Shown here: one piece after another, positions 48,850 to 61,160 of the stretch
Layout of the letters: each line of letters opens with the position of its first letter
Position numbering within the stretch: position 1 is the stretch's first letter
Source: Notamacropus eugenii
Taxonomy: Eukaryota; Chordata; Mammalia; Diprotodontia; Macropodidae
Assembly (NCBI RefSeq): GCF_028372415.1
Contig: NC_092877.1
Location: 245,864,036-245,928,035, forward strand
Direction of reading: 5' to 3'
DNA: 64,000 nucleotides
Program-made: the position numbers and the translations under genes
The notes under the pieces: model-generated
The model's input: only the letters and a program-made list of their open reading frames with translations
Database searches by the model: none
Told to the model about the DNA's origin: nothing

Positions 48850-50660
48850 CAATAAGTTCCTTAAGGCTTCTCTTTCTTGTATACCGTTTCATGTTACTCT
48901 TGATTCTCATATTTGAATGTGAAAGTTTTTCTTCAGCTCTGATCTTGTCAGCAAGAATGCTTGAAAGTCCTCAATTTCATTTGAAATTCTGTTTTTCCCC
49001 TGAAGTATTAGGCTCAGTTTTGGTGGGGAGATGATTCTTAGTTTCAATACTATATCCTTTCACCTCTGGAATATAATATTCCCTTAGGGTAGAAGCTGAT
49101 AAATCTTGTTTTATCCTTATTGTATTTCCAGAATACTTGAATTATTTCTTTCAGGCTGCTTGTAATATTTTCTCCTTGACCTGGAAACTCTGGAATTTGG
49201 GTACAATATTCCTAGTTTTTTTTTTCATATCTCTTTTGGAAGGTGATTGGTGAAATCTTTCCATTTCTTTTTTATCCTCTGATTATAATATCTTGGAAGA
49301 TTATGTCTTTTTTTTTTGATCATGGTTTTCAGGTTGACCAATAATTTTTAGATTATCTCTCCTAGATATATTTTCCAGATCTGTTGATTTTTCCAATGAG
49401 CCATTACACTGTGTCTTACATTTTTGCAATCTTTTGGTTTTATTTGTTAATTTCTTGGTTTTTCCTGAAGTCATTAGCTTCCATCTGCCCCATTCTTATT
49501 TTTAAAGAACTATTTTTTAGTGAGCTTTTAAGCCTCTTTCCCCATTTGACTAATTCTATTTTTAAAAGCATTCTTTTCCTCATTGACTTTTAGGCCCTCT
49601 TTTGCTGTTTGGGTTAATTTATTTTCAATGGCGTCATTTTCTTCAGCATTTTTGGGGTCTCCTTTAGTAAGTTGTTGACTCACTTTTCATGATTTTCTTG
49701 TTTGGTTCTCAATTCTCTTCCCAATTTTTCCTCTTCTTACTTGATTTCAAAATCTTTTTTGAGCTCTTCCATGACCTGAGATGTTGCATATTGTTTTTTT
49801 GGAGGTGTGGGATGCAGAAGCCTTGACTTTTATGTCTTCCTCTGATGCTATGTTTTGCTCTTTCTCATCTGAAAGGATGGAAGAAAATACCTTTTAACCA
49901 AGAAAGTAACTTCTATAGTCTTATTTTCCCCCCTTTGGGGGCATTTTCCTAGTCAATTACTCAACTTTTGAGTCCTTTGTCTAGTGGAGGGAATACCCTA
50001 GGGACATATAAGTTCCCAGTTCCTCGAAGGTGAAACAGTCAAGGGACAGGTGTTACTCCTCTTGTGGCCTGCACTCTGGTCTGGGAGCAACCACAATCAC
50101 TCTTCTGCCCATGATCTGAGAGTAGGATTCCCTCTCCAAAGCCTCCAACATCTTCACCACGCCAGTGCCCCTCCTCACCCTAGGACTGCCACTCAGGGCT
50201 GAGTTCCAGATCACCTGCTAGATTCCTACAGGGTCTTTAGGGAGAGGGCTCCAAAAGTGGGTACTGCTGCCTTGTGGCTGTAGGTGTGGCCCTATTTAGC
50301 TCTCTTCTCCCCTAGGTGAAAGAGCTTTCTCACTGACATTTGAAGCAGTCTTTGGCATTTGTGGGTTGAGAATTTGGAAGCTGAAGCTACTATCCATGAT
50401 TCTTCATGCTGAAACCTGTTCTACTCCTGTCCATGCTGTTCAACCATGTCTCAGCTGCACTCTGCTCTGAACCAGATGATGTAGACCTTTCCTCTCAGCT
50501 TTCCAGGCTGTTGTGGTCTGTAAATCTCCTTCACTCTGTTGTTTTGTGGCTTCTGCTGCTCTAAAATTTGTTTAGATTCATTTTTGCAGGTATTTCATGG
50601 GTTATGTGGACAGAATTAGAGCAGTTCTGTCTTTCTATTATGCCATCTTGATTCCATCCC
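48850..50660 (-). mobile_element. HAL1-type element, minus strand, 3'-truncated
   Basis: ORF1 remnant at 48905-49944 and 5' UTR at 49945-50660, ending at a decayed start motif ('atgccatcttgattccatcc' near 50640). The 3' UTR is lost at the microsatellite to its left. Many stops. An older copy with few CpGs. Confidence 0.82.
48905..49944 (-). pseudogene. HAL1 ORF1 remnant
   Basis: Start complement at 49942-49944 ('gcattttcc' context as in other HAL1s). The reverse complement gives the coiled-coil and RRM order of HAL1 ORF1, with numerous stops and frameshifts. The C-terminal end lies near 48905. Confidence 0.78.
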
Positions 50661-52066
50661 CAGTACACTACTTTTAAAGGCTTGACACTTGGAAATGGAA
50701 ATCAGCTGATGATTCTGTGGTAATATCATAGTCTCAGGTTTCAAGAAACTTGCAAGAAAATATAAAACAATAGTTTTACACTCATGCATTTGGCATTGTA
50801 GTGAAAATGAGAGTCTCATTTCATGATGATTCTACTAAGAAGTGATGATTTCATCCTCACTCTGATAGCACATATAGCCAAAATTGAAACAATACAGAAA
50901 AGATTAGCAATGATACTTAAGCAAATATGATATGCTAATTCGTGAAGCAATCCATGTTAAAAAAAGAATTAATAAAATTGCAATTCAATGTATTACATGG
51001 AAAAATCAAAATAAGGTGAAACATGATAAATTCCAACTTCTCCATGGTGGAGACTTTTGTCATATTTGTCCGATTAACTTGCACTGCATACAGAGTGCCT
51101 TGTGAATAGTAGCTACTTAATATATCATTTTAATTGAATTAAAATAAATGTTGTTACATTTATTCATGAAATATTTTGAATTCTTCTATATGTCTTTTTC
51201 TGCTACAACAAAGTTAAATGTAAGTATATGTATATTTCTACCTTAGTTATTGTTTTGCTTAAAGGACTGTCTAGCAATCTCTAGAGGCACTCATTTGTAT
51301 GTTATTTTTACATTAAAAGCAGACACTGCCTTGAGTGCTATATGAATATATGACCTTTAGAAAGAGTGGCAGCCGTCTTTGAAAGTGGTATCTTCCAAGC
51401 AAATTCAGTGTTAATTGAAGTCATTTAAAGAAACTGAAGTTACTTAAGTAGATGTTTTGTTTATGGAGGCAAGGCTTACATAAACAGTCAGTAACTGTTG
51501 ACTTTTAATAACATTCACTGAGAGAATATGTATAAGAGTATTTGGAAGTCAGATTTGAAGCCTATTAGGTCAAGACAACTACTACTTAGGGTTCTATTTT
51601 TTGTTGTTGTTATTTCACTATAAATGCCACTTCAGTGTATATGCTCAGAGTGAAATCATCCTTTATTGCTGTATATCAACTAATTGCTACTTAATAAATG
51701 TGGTTGCTTTAAGACGTGACATTATCTTCCTTCAGCTTAGATCTTAAAAGATTTTAGTCTTTACACAGGCAGATACACTTGGTGCTAATGAATCTCTTCA
51801 TTTTAAATGAAAGTACAGCATTCTGATTCATTGGAATTCTCAAAGCACATTAAAATTCATCTTAACTTTAATTGATGTTCAAGCTGTTAGTTTTTTTGAT
51901 TTTGCAAAGAAAAGGCTAGCAGTTTTTGTTCTGATGCTAAGCTTTTAAAAATATAATTGTGTGAATATTGTAGTTCATTAAAACATACTGTATGTTCTAT
52001 AAATAAAGTAATAATTTAAATAGTGCCATAGCCATCTCTCTTTAAATATGGAAATGCTACTTGTCT
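50661..52066. other. Unassigned intergenic DNA
   Basis: 1.4 kb of AT-rich sequence without recognised repeats. 51720-51960 holds several TAATT/ATTA motifs. A minus-strand frame at 50616-50819 crosses the HAL1 edge and is not a gene. Confidence 0.45.
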
Positions 52067-54012
52067 AGGGGGGTGTTGCCCAGATGGCAGAGTAGATGCG
52101 TGTACCTATTCTAGCTGTACTCACAAAACTATTGAAATATCTGTAAAAGTGACTCTAAAAAATTTCTAGAGCAGTGGAAGCCACAAAATGACAGAGTGAA
52201 ACATATTTCCAGCACAAGGTAGCCTGGAAGGCCAATAGGAAGGGTCTCTTGCACTGGACTCTGAGTAGAGAAGCTGCCATGATGTGCTCACATATGGAGT
52301 AGGCTTCAGGGCCCTGAATCATAGGCGGCTGCTGTGGTTTCCAAATTTCTCAACCCACAAATGCCAAAGACAGATTCAAAGGTCAGTGAGAAACCCCTTT
52401 CACCAGGGTAGGAGGGGAGCACAGTCAGTACCCAGCCCCAGAGTGGCAACAACCAATGCTGCAGCAGCTGACACTTCTAGAGCTCTCAGCCTACAGCACG
52501 TGGGGAAATCAAGAAGCTGATCAGCATCTCAGTCCTCAGTGATGGTCCTGGGATGGTGAGAAGGGCTGGCGTGGCAGAGCTGGTAGGAGCTGTGAAGAAG
52601 AAGTCCTTCACACAGTGCCAGGGTGAATTAAAGTGCCTGTGGTTTCTCACAGACAAGAATGTAGGCCATAAGAGGAGTAAACACCTCTCTCTCTCCAATG
52701 CCACATTGAATGAACTGAGAATTTATAGGTTTCTAGAGATATCTCGGAGAACAACTACATAAAATCTGTGAAGCCTGAGGTAGTAAAAACTGCACTTGAC
52801 AAAGGACTTAAAAGTCAAGTAATTGTTTGGGAAAATTTCCCAAAAGGGGTGACAATTAGCCTAATAAAGGTTCATTTCTTTGTGAAAAGATGTTTTCTTC
52901 CATCCTTTTGGATGAAGAGGAACAAAGCATACAAGCAGAGGAAAGCCAAAGCATACTGCTAGAGGAAGACAGAAAAGGCAAGGCTCCTATATCCAAAGCA
53001 TTAAAAAAATATATTACAGTGGTCTCAAGTCATGAAAGTCCTCACAAAAGATTTTGAAAATCAAGTAAGAGAGGTGGAGGAAAAAATGGGAAGAGAAATG
53101 AGAGTGATGCAAGAAAATCGTTAAAAGTGAGTCAACAGTTTGCTAAAGAAGACCCAAAAATGACAAAGAAAATAAAAACTTTAAAAATAAATTAATCCAA
53201 ATGGCAAAAGAGGTCCAAAAAAGTAATTAAGGGAAGAATGCCTTAAAAAGCAGAAATGGCTAAATGTAAAAGGAGGTCCAAAATCTCACTGAAGAAAATA
53301 GTTCTTTAAAAATTAGAATGGAGCAGGTGGAAGCTAATGACTTAATGAGAATTCGAGAAACAATAAAAAGAAAATTAAAAGAACGAAAAAAATTGAAGTC
53401 AATGTGAAATAGCTCACTGGAAGAACGACTGACCTGGAAAATAGATTCAGGAGAGATAATCTAAAAATTATTGTTCTACCAGAAAATTATGATAAATAAA
53501 AAAGAATATAGACATCATCTTCCAAGAAATTATCAAGGAAAAGTGTCCTGATATTCTAGATTCAGAGGGGAAAATAGAAATGGAAATAATTCTCCAATCA
53601 CCTCCTGAAAATGATCCAAAAAGAAAAACTCCTAGGAATATTGTAGCCAAATTCCAGAGTTCCAAGTCAAGGAGAAAATATTGCAAGCAGTCAGAAAGAA
53701 ACAATTCATTTACTCTGGAAATACAATCAAGATAAAACAGGCTTCAGCAGCTTCTACACCTAGGTATCAAAAGGCTCACAATATGGTATTTCAGTGGTCA
53801 AAGGAGATAGGATTGAAACCAAGAATCACCTACCTAGCAAAAGCGAGTATAATACTTCAGGGAGGAAATGGAATTTCAATGAAATAGAGGACTTCCAAGC
53901 ATTCATCTTGAAAAAAACTGAAGTTGAATAAAAATGTGACTTTCAAATATAAGAATGAAGAGAAACATGAAAAATTAAGCAGGAAAGAGAAATCATAAGA
54001 GACGTATTACAG
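52067..54012 (+). mobile_element. HAL1-type element, plus strand, 3'-truncated
   Basis: Starts at 'ggggggtgttgcccagatgg', the decayed equivalent of the gggggcggagccaagatgg start, so the 5' end is complete. The 5' UTR runs to 52833. ORF1 is at 52834-53958. The 3' UTR ends after about 50 bp, at the tetranucleotide repeat. Diverged, with many stops. Confidence 0.82.
52834..53958 (+). pseudogene. HAL1 ORF1 remnant, start codon lost
   Basis: The MPRKGK start has changed (ATG now ATT in 'gggaaaatttcccaaaagg'). The coiled coil and RRM follow, broken by frameshifts. An open piece at 53681-53887 covers the C-terminal domain (RKKQFIYSGNTIKI, KPRITYLAKASIIL). Normal stop position at 53956-53958. Confidence 0.8.
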
Positions 54013-54029
54013 TTGAACAGTTTATTATG

Positions 54030-54097
54030 TATCTATATCTATTTCTACATATATATCCATCTATCTATCCATCTATTTTTCTTTCTTTCCATCCAGG

Positions 54098-54196
<99 letters not shown>

Positions 54197-54300
54197 GTCT
54201 GTCTTTCTATCTATCTATCTATCTATCTATCCATCTAACTATGTATCTGTTTCTCTGTTTGTCTGTCTGTCTGTCTATCTATCTATCTGTGTGTACATAT
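54030..54300. repeat. (TCTA)n/(TCTG)n microsatellite
   Basis: Compound tetranucleotide: (TCTA) from about 54090 to 54158, (TCTG) to about 54203, then mixed (TCTA), (TCTG) and TCCA units to 54300. The plus-strand frames made of Tyr-Leu-Ser-Ile and Cys-Leu-Ser-Val repeats (54013-54477 and 54027-54302) are artefacts. Confidence 0.96.
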
Positions 54301-54339
54301 AGGTATATGTATGTATACATATATGTTTACACACATATA

Positions 54340-55347
54340 TTTAGTTCTGGACCTTTCATTACGAACATCTGGAAATTCCTTATATCATTGAATGTCAGTC
54401 TCCTTGCCTCAAATATTATGCTCTTCTTTCCTGGGAAATTGATCCTTAGTTGTAGTCCCAGCTCCTTTGTCTTATAGAATATCATATTTCAATTCCTTCA
54501 GTCTTTTAATGTAGAAAATACAAGGTTCAGTGTGATCCTGACTGTATCTCTTGGAAATTTGAATGCCTTCTTTCTGGCTGCCTGAAATATTTTCTCCTTG
54601 ACTTGATAGTTCTGGAATTTCACAACCATATTCCTTGGTGTTTTTAGTTTGGGATCCCTTTCGGGAGGTGAACGGTGGATTCTTTTAATGAACATTTTAC
54701 CCTCTGGATCTAGGACTTTTGTGCAATTTTCCTTGATGATTTCTTGGAAGATATGGTCCAGGTTATTTGTTTCATTATGGCTTTTTCGTAGGCCAATAAT
54801 TCTTAGATTTTCTCTCCTGGACCTATTTTCCAGGTCGGTTGATTTTTCAGTTAGATATTTCACATTTTCTTCTGCCTTTTCATTCTTTAGATTTTGTTTG
54901 ACTGAAACTTGGTATCTCATAGAATCAGTAACTTCAAATTGCCCAATCCCATTTTTTATCAAATTGTTTTCTTCAGTTAACTTTTGCTTCTCCTTTTCCA
55001 TCTATCCAATTATTCTTGTAAAGGAGTTATTTTCTCCAGTTAGTCTTTGTACTTCCTTTTCCATTTGTCTAATTTTCCTTTTTAATGAACTGTTCTCTTC
55101 AGTGAATTATTTTTTCATACTTCTAAAATCATTGGTCAGTTTTTCTTCTATTATTAGAATTTGGCTTTTAAAATCTTTCTTCTCCTCTTGAACTCTTTGT
55201 GCTGCTGACCATTTCACAGTACCTTATGAAGTTGCAGATGTGAGTACAATCTTAATGCTGACCACCTTGGTATTTGTAAATACCGTGGTTTTTGTCCGCA
55301 TGGAAAGATTCTATGGTCTTTTCTTTCCTGCTTTGCTTCTTATTCAT
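54340..55347 (-). pseudogene. L1 ORF1 remnant with a 167-codon open part
   Basis: Start complement at 55345-55347 (MNKKQSRKEK). The open stretch 54498-55001 holds the end of the coiled coil, then RRENLRIIGLRKSHNETNNL, ENCTKVLDPEGKMFI and ERDPKLKTPRN, the RRM of L1 ORF1p. A stop in the coiled coil and changes near the C-terminus kill the gene. Lineage differs from HAL1 ORF1 (for example SMRYQVSVKQN in place of FVRKQDITEHS). Confidence 0.82.
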
Positions 55348-56466
55348 GATGATGATAATCATCCATTTCCTGGCTTTTAAAGTAGCTCTATGCTTAAAGG
55401 CCACAAACAGCTGTGTCCCACAGTGGGGCTTTGTCCCACAGTTCTTGTACCTTAATCTTGAGGCTTTGTCTGTTGTGGTATCTGATTATTTCAGCCAGAA
55501 GCTATAATGCTGCTGTTTAACTGGTGCTGAGCTGGGTGATGTGAGAAAACAGAGGCCAAGTGAAGTCTTTTTGTGTTTCCCTGGATTTACCCTGGAGCTG
55601 GCTTGTTAAGCATGGTGGAGGGGTGGTCTGGCTACAGAACGTCTCTTCTGGGGCGTTAGAGCATAGGCAAGCTCAATGGTTGGTGATACATGCTACCCTA
55701 GTGTTTTCCTGATTCCCCTGGGGTGCTGAGACACATCTGGGGTTCTGGTGCTGGTAGTTGCTAGGCTCCAAACCCCTGGGGCTCTGGATCTCCTCCCTGT
55801 TTGCTGAGGTAGGGCTGTCTGGGGCAGTTCTGGCCTGAACTGGTCCCTTTCCCACACAGCAAGAGGGACTCGTCTTAGCGATTTTCCTGACCTCATTTGC
55901 TATGAGACTGTTTGCCCCTTCAGTTGATTCCACTGTTTCAGGATTTTTCTGGAGAAATATTTTATTGTTCTTTCAAGCTCAACAAGGGGATGGAGAGAGA
56001 GCATTTACCAATGACTCTGGCATTTTGTCTCCTGGAATTTCAGGCAGGCGACTTACAAACATTTAATCTGCGGGCTGAAAGTCTCAAGAGCAGCCACTTC
56101 AGATACCTGACGCTCCGTGGTTCTCATTTGCTTGGTTCCATTGTACTCCCATCCTGGGTTGATATGCCCAAGATCCCACAGTGAAGTTGCTGCCTCAGAC
56201 CACGCCAGGGCTTCCTGCTCAGTACTGCCATGGTGGGAGCATGCTCATACAGCCTGTGAACCATGTATTGTGTGCTCTTCCAACTTCATGGAACAGATCC
56301 TTCCCATGGACTTTCTAGTCAGTCCTGGGTTGTGAATTTGCCACAGTCTGTCTCCTATTGGATCTTTCCCCTCCAAAATCTGTTCACATCCTATTTTTAG
56401 ATGTATCTGAAGGAGTATGTCTAGGAGTTTAGATGAGTAGTTGCTCTCATTATGCCATCTTGGCCT
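55348..56466 (-). other. L1 5' UTR (complete)
   Basis: Parallels 16500-17247 and extends it by about 240 bp to the true 5' start. Many short open frames on both strands, none called. Confidence 0.75.
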
Positions 56467-56577
56467 TTTAAAAATCTATGTTTTCTGACAAAACTAGAGA
56501 TGACAGGTTGATATTTATTCTGATTAAGAAGAATATTTGTGGAAAATCAAAGCTGACACCAAGGAAGGTTTTGCTTA

Positions 56578-56583
56578 AATGTA

Positions 56584-56640
<57 letters not shown>
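56578..56640. repeat. (AAT)n microsatellite
   Basis: About 18 TAA/AAT units, followed by a short ATTATT run at 56657-56672 that is its partial reverse complement and could form a hairpin. Confidence 0.95.
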
Positions 56641-56672
56641 GCTTTTCTTATTATTGATATTATTATTATTAT

Positions 56673-57169
56673 TTCTGGCATTAGAAACAGAAGAATAGAT
56701 CAGTTGCAACAAGACAGGACTCAACATATTTCCAGGTTACTGCCACAGAATGTATTAAGATATAAAGATACATTACATTTATAAGTTTGTCTTGCTTCAT
56801 TTGCAATTTAATGCAATAAGCGTTTCTTAAGTACCTAGGCTGAACCTGAAACTGTATTAGTCCCTGTGAAAGTATATTTTTAAATAGTTTAAAAGTCATG
56901 TTAAGTAAAACTCAAGCAATTTTTATACTTAAGTTTAATTTTTTTATATTTTCTCCTTTGTTTTCATCACAAATAGAAGCAATGATTCAAAAAATATTCC
57001 AATTTGTAGATCATGTAGTGGGAACAGTGTATATTGCTCTCAAATTGTGATAACTTCTTCATTTATAATAACATATGAAAAAAATCATTCAAACAATTGC
57101 AAACTCTTCTACAATCCAAATAATTGTTTTGCACATTAATTTAAATGCAAATAGGAATATGAATGAATG
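56673..57169. other. Unassigned intergenic DNA
   Basis: No recognised repeat or gene. 56815-56875 ('ataagcgtttcttaagtacc' and on) weakly recalls a MIR 5' growth segment. Confidence 0.4.
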
Positions 57170-57640
57170 CATTTTATTTTTAATGTTTTCACATTTTTTT
57201 CAATTACATATAAAATTTTACTTTAAAATTTTGATTTTTTCTTCCCTCTATTTCAAAGATTAGTTGAATCAGTTCACAGTTGCAACAATATTAAATTAAT
57301 GTCTCATTTTGTTCACATCCCCTCCAACATTTGTCATTCTCATTTTCTCTTTTTTTAGCCAATCTAATAGGTATGAGGTAATACCTCAGTGTTCAGTTTG
57401 CATTCCTACAAGTAATAGATATCTAGAGCATTTTGTATGGCTATAGATTGGTAGTTTTGTTTACTTCTTCTGAAAACTTTTCATATTCTTGATCATTTAT
57501 CATTTGAGGAATGACTAGTCTTATTTATTGATTGATTAACATGTATTTTGTTTTATAAATTTGACTGTGTTCCTACATAGTTGAGACATGAGGCCTTTCT
57601 TTATTGGAGAAGTTTTCTTCAGTTTTCTTTTCCCTGTTAT
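57170..57640 (-). mobile_element. L1 ORF2 C-terminal fragment, minus strand
   Basis: 'atcccctccaacatttgtca', 'ccaatctaataggtatgagg' and 'gaggaatgactagtctta' are late ORF2 blocks in reverse. Truncated at both sides and old. Confidence 0.7.
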
Positions 57641-57714
57641 GAGTGCAAAGCGTACTTCCCTCCATTCTATTCCTCCTTCTGAAGTGACCTGAGTTCTCCC
57701 CCCGAAACTCCTTT

Positions 57715-57722
57715 GAACATCT
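57715..57722. repeat. Probable target-site duplication, left
   Basis: 'gaacatct', repeated at 60793-60800. Beyond it the match is imperfect (ttatttaa against ataaataa). Confidence 0.55.
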
Positions 57723-58767
57723 TTATTTAATTTTTTATGTTTATTTATTTATTTTTAGTTTTCAACATTAATTTCCACAAAATTTTGAGTTCCACATTTT
57801 CCCCCATCTCTCCACTTCCCCAGCCCAAAACAAAATGCATTCTGATTAGCGCTTCGCCCAATCTGTCCTCTCTTCTATCACACCCCTCCCTTGACTTATC
57901 CACATTGTCTCTCTTGTCACGTATGGCAAGGTAAATTTCTACACCCCATTACCTGTATTTCTTATTTCCCAATTGTGTGCAAAAACAATTCTCAACATTA
58001 GTTCCTAGAACTTCAAGTTCCAACATCTCATCCTTCCTCTTTCCCCATCCATCTCCACTGAAAAGGCAAAAAATTCTATATAGGATATATATATGTAGTT
58101 TTGCAAACAACTTCTATAATAGTTATGTTGTGTAAGACTAACTATATTTCACTCCATTGTATCCTGTCCCCATTTATTCTATTCTCCTTTGACCTTGTCC
58201 CTCCCCAAAAATGTTTACTTCTAGTTTTTCCCTCCTTCCATTTTCCCTCACTTCTATCATCCCCCCACCGCACTTATCCCCTCCTCCTCCTGCTTTCCTA
58301 TAGTGTGTGATATATTTTCATACCACATTGAGCGTGATGAGAGTAAACTTAATTTTTTCCCTCTCAAGTCCTCCCTTGTCTCCTCCATTGAAAAAACTTT
58401 TTCTTGCCTCTTTTATGAGAGATAATTTGCCCTATTCCATTTCCCCCTTTTTGCCTCCCAATTCATTTCTCTCTCACACCCCTTGATTTCATTTTTTAGA
58501 TGTCGTCATATCATCCTTTCCTATTCAACTCACCCTGTGCCCTCTGTCCATATTTATGTAATCACTCCAAGTACTCAAAAACTGAGAATATATACGTATA
58601 TAGAAAATATATACACATATGTATAATCCCTCCAAGTATTCAAATACTGACAAAAGCTTCAAAAGTTATAAATATTGTATTTCCATGTAGGAATATGAAC
58701 AATTCAACTTTAGTAAGTCCCTTGTGATTTCTCTTACCTGTTTACCTTTTCATGATTCCTTGATTCT

Positions 58768-60091
58768 TGTGTTTCAAAGTCATATTTTCTATTCAGCTCT
58801 GGACTTTTCATCAAGAATGCTTGAAAGTCCTCCATATCATTTAAGGATTATTTTTCCCCTGAAGAACTAAATTATGTTATTTTATGTTATATCATATCAT
58901 ATCAAATCATATCTTATCATATTGCATCATAGTACATCACATTACATTATATTATATAACATATGTCACATTATATTGCATTATGTTACATTACATTACA
59001 TTAATTATATCATTTATATTATACTGTAGTGTATTGTATTGCATTACATTGCATTTTATTACGTGACATCATATTGTATCATATTATATTATATTATATT
59101 ACATTACATTATATTATACTATATTCCCTTTTGCTGGGTAGGTTATTCTCAGTTTTAATTCTAGTTCCTTTTATTTCGGGAATATCATATTCCAAGCTCA
59201 TTTACTCCCTTAATGTAAATACTGATAGATCTTGTGTTATTCTGCTTGTATTTCCAAAATACTGCAATTATTTCCTTCTGGCTGCTTACCCTATTTTCTC
59301 CTTGACCTGGGAAGTCTGAAATTTGGCTACAATACTGCAGTGAATTTCTCTTTTCAGATCAATTTCATGAGGTGATTGGCAGATTCTTTCAATATTTATT
59401 TTCCCCTCTGCTACTAGAATATCAGGACAATTTTACTTGATAATTTCCATGAAAGATGATGTTTAGTCTCTTTTCTCATCATGGCTTTCAGGTAGCCCCA
59501 TAGTTTTTAAACTGTCTCTTGTGGATCTCTTTTCTTGTTCAGTTATTTTTTCCTGTGAGATACTTTACTTTATCTTCTATATTTCCATTCCTTTAGTCTT
59601 GTTTTTCTAATTTCTTCGTTTTTCATAAACTCATTGGCTTCCATTCACTTCATGCTAATTTTTAAAGAACTATTTTCTTCAGTCAGATTTTGAGCCATCT
59701 TTTCCAGTTGGTTAGTTCTGCTTTTTAAAGTATTATTCTCCTCATTTGGTTTTTGGACCTCTTTTGCCAATTGAATTAGCTTGTTTTAAAACGTGTTATT
59801 TTCTTTAGCATTTTTTGGGTGTGCTTTGCAAGCTGTTGACTCACTTTTCATGATTTTCTTACATGGCTCTCATTTTTCTTCCCAATTTTTGCTCCACCTC
59901 TGTTACTTGATTTTCAAAATCCTTTTTGAGCCCTTCCATGGCCTGAGACCATTTGGAAGGTTATGGACACGGAAGCCTTAACTTCTTCTGATGGGAAGCA
60001 TTGTTCTTCCTCATCTGAAAGGATGGAAGAAAATAACAGTTCACCAGGAAAATAACCTTCTATAGTCTTATTTTTCCCCATTTTGGGGCAT
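58768..60091 (-). pseudogene. HAL1 ORF1 remnant with repeat expansion
   Basis: Start complement at 60089-60091. Coiled-coil, RRM and C-terminal parts are recognisable in order, with many stops. The segment encoding the KLSIILQ region near the C-terminus is split by the 260-bp repeat at 58868-59125. Confidence 0.78.
58868..59125. repeat. ATATC/ATTAC pentanucleotide-like satellite
   Basis: Degenerate 5-bp units (atcat, attac, atatt) for about 260 bp, all AT-rich with regularly placed C. It lies where HAL1 ORF1 normally has 'tattatactcagttttgctg'. Confidence 0.85.
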
Positions 60092-60800
60092 TTTCCCAGC
60101 CAATTACTTAACTTTTGATTCCTTTGTCCAGAGAAAGAATTCTCTGGGGATCTGTAAGTTCTCAATTCCTATTAGGTGGCACAATCAAGGGAGGGGAGTT
60201 TACTCCTCTGCTGGCTTGCACTCTTATCTGTGAGCAACCATAAGCACTCTCTTCTGCCCACAATCTGCCAGTGAGGTTCCCTCGCCAGACCCACTATCAG
60301 CTCCACCAGGCTGGTCAGCTGTCCTACTCACCCCACGAGCGCTACTCAGGGCTGAAATCTAGATCAGCAGATCAGTTCCTCCAGGTTCTTTTGGCTGAGG
60401 GCTACAAAAGTGGATGCTGCTGCTGAAGTTCCTTCTTCTGATGGGGCCAGATCACATTCCCTTTCGCCCAGGTGAAAGAGCTTTCTCACTGACCTTTGTC
60501 GCTGTCTTTGGCATTTGTGGGGTTTGCAGTCAGGGAACCACAGCTGCCCCCTGAGGCCTGCTCTTATTGTGTTCCTGCTGGGGCTCTGTGACCAAGCCTG
60601 AGCTACATTTCTCTCCAAGTTCAGTGTGATAGACATTTCTATTCAACCTTCCAAGCTGCCTTGGGCTGGAAATCTCTTTCATTCTGTCATTTTTGGCTTC
60701 TGCTGCTCTAGTATTTGTTTAGAGTCACTTTGTACAGGCATTTTATGGGCTATGGGTAGGGGAGCTTCTACATGTCTGACTTTCTACTCCAGGAACATCT

Positions 60801-60959
60801 ATAAATAATGCCATAAAACAGTTCCTTAAGTGGCAAAACCCACAAAAGGACAAAGATAATTTTGACAGTTAGCAGAAAAGATATGTTCTTTCAGGAACTG
60901 TTTCATGACATTTTTAAAGGTATTCAGATAAATTTTAGGGAGACTTCGTGTCACTGCCT
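60801..60959. other. Unassigned flank right of the HAL1
   Basis: No recognised repeat or gene. Confidence 0.4.
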
Positions 60960-61160
60960 TTTCTTTTCCATCTTGCCTCTACCTGCTTTACTCATTTCTT
61001 CTAGAAAAATAATATTGCATCACCATTATATAGCACTACTTTTGCAGTCACTCATCAATAGATGAGTGTCGCCTTAACTTCCAAATTTTGCCACCACACA
61101 AAAGATCTGCTATAAACATGTTTACATTTGTTGGTCCTTTTCTGTTTGTGTTTCTTTCAG
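60960..61160 (-). mobile_element. L1 ORF2 C-terminal fragment, minus strand
   Basis: 'caccattatatagcactac', then 'caatagatgagtgtcgcc' and 'gccaccacacaaaagatctg', reverse of the late ORF2 'gtggtggccaaaaactc' region. Short and old. Confidence 0.5.

Larger units (their letters stand above)
54330..56466 (-). mobile_element. L1 LINE 5' half, minus strand
   Basis: 5' UTR (55348-56466) and ORF1 (54340-55347) of an L1-lineage element. Everything after the ORF1 C-terminus is missing; the element stops at the tetranucleotide repeat. The 5' end is complete at 'ttatgccatcttggcc' (complement of ggccaagatggc). Moderately decayed. Confidence 0.83.
57723..60792 (-). mobile_element. HAL1-type element, minus strand, nearly complete
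   Basis: A-rich tail (as T-rich) at 57723-57765, 3' UTR to about 58765, ORF1 remnant (58768-60091) and 5' UTR to 60792. It lacks only about 15 bp of the start motif ('gactttctactccagg' in place of the catcttggc end). A pentanucleotide-rich expansion sits inside ORF1. Decayed, older than the copies at 40-48 kb. Confidence 0.82.

Noticed and set aside
48621-49034. 137-residue plus-strand frame
   Set aside because: Mostly His/Tyr/Ile repeats from the CA/TA microsatellite, then antisense to a HAL1 ORF1.
54013-54477. 154-residue plus-strand frame rich in Tyr-Leu-Ser-Ile
   Set aside because: Translation of the (TCTA)n/(TCTG)n repeat.
54649-55191. 180-residue plus-strand frame
   Set aside because: Antisense to the L1 ORF1 remnant. 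Phe/Ser-rich, as expected from the complement of a Lys/Glu coiled coil.
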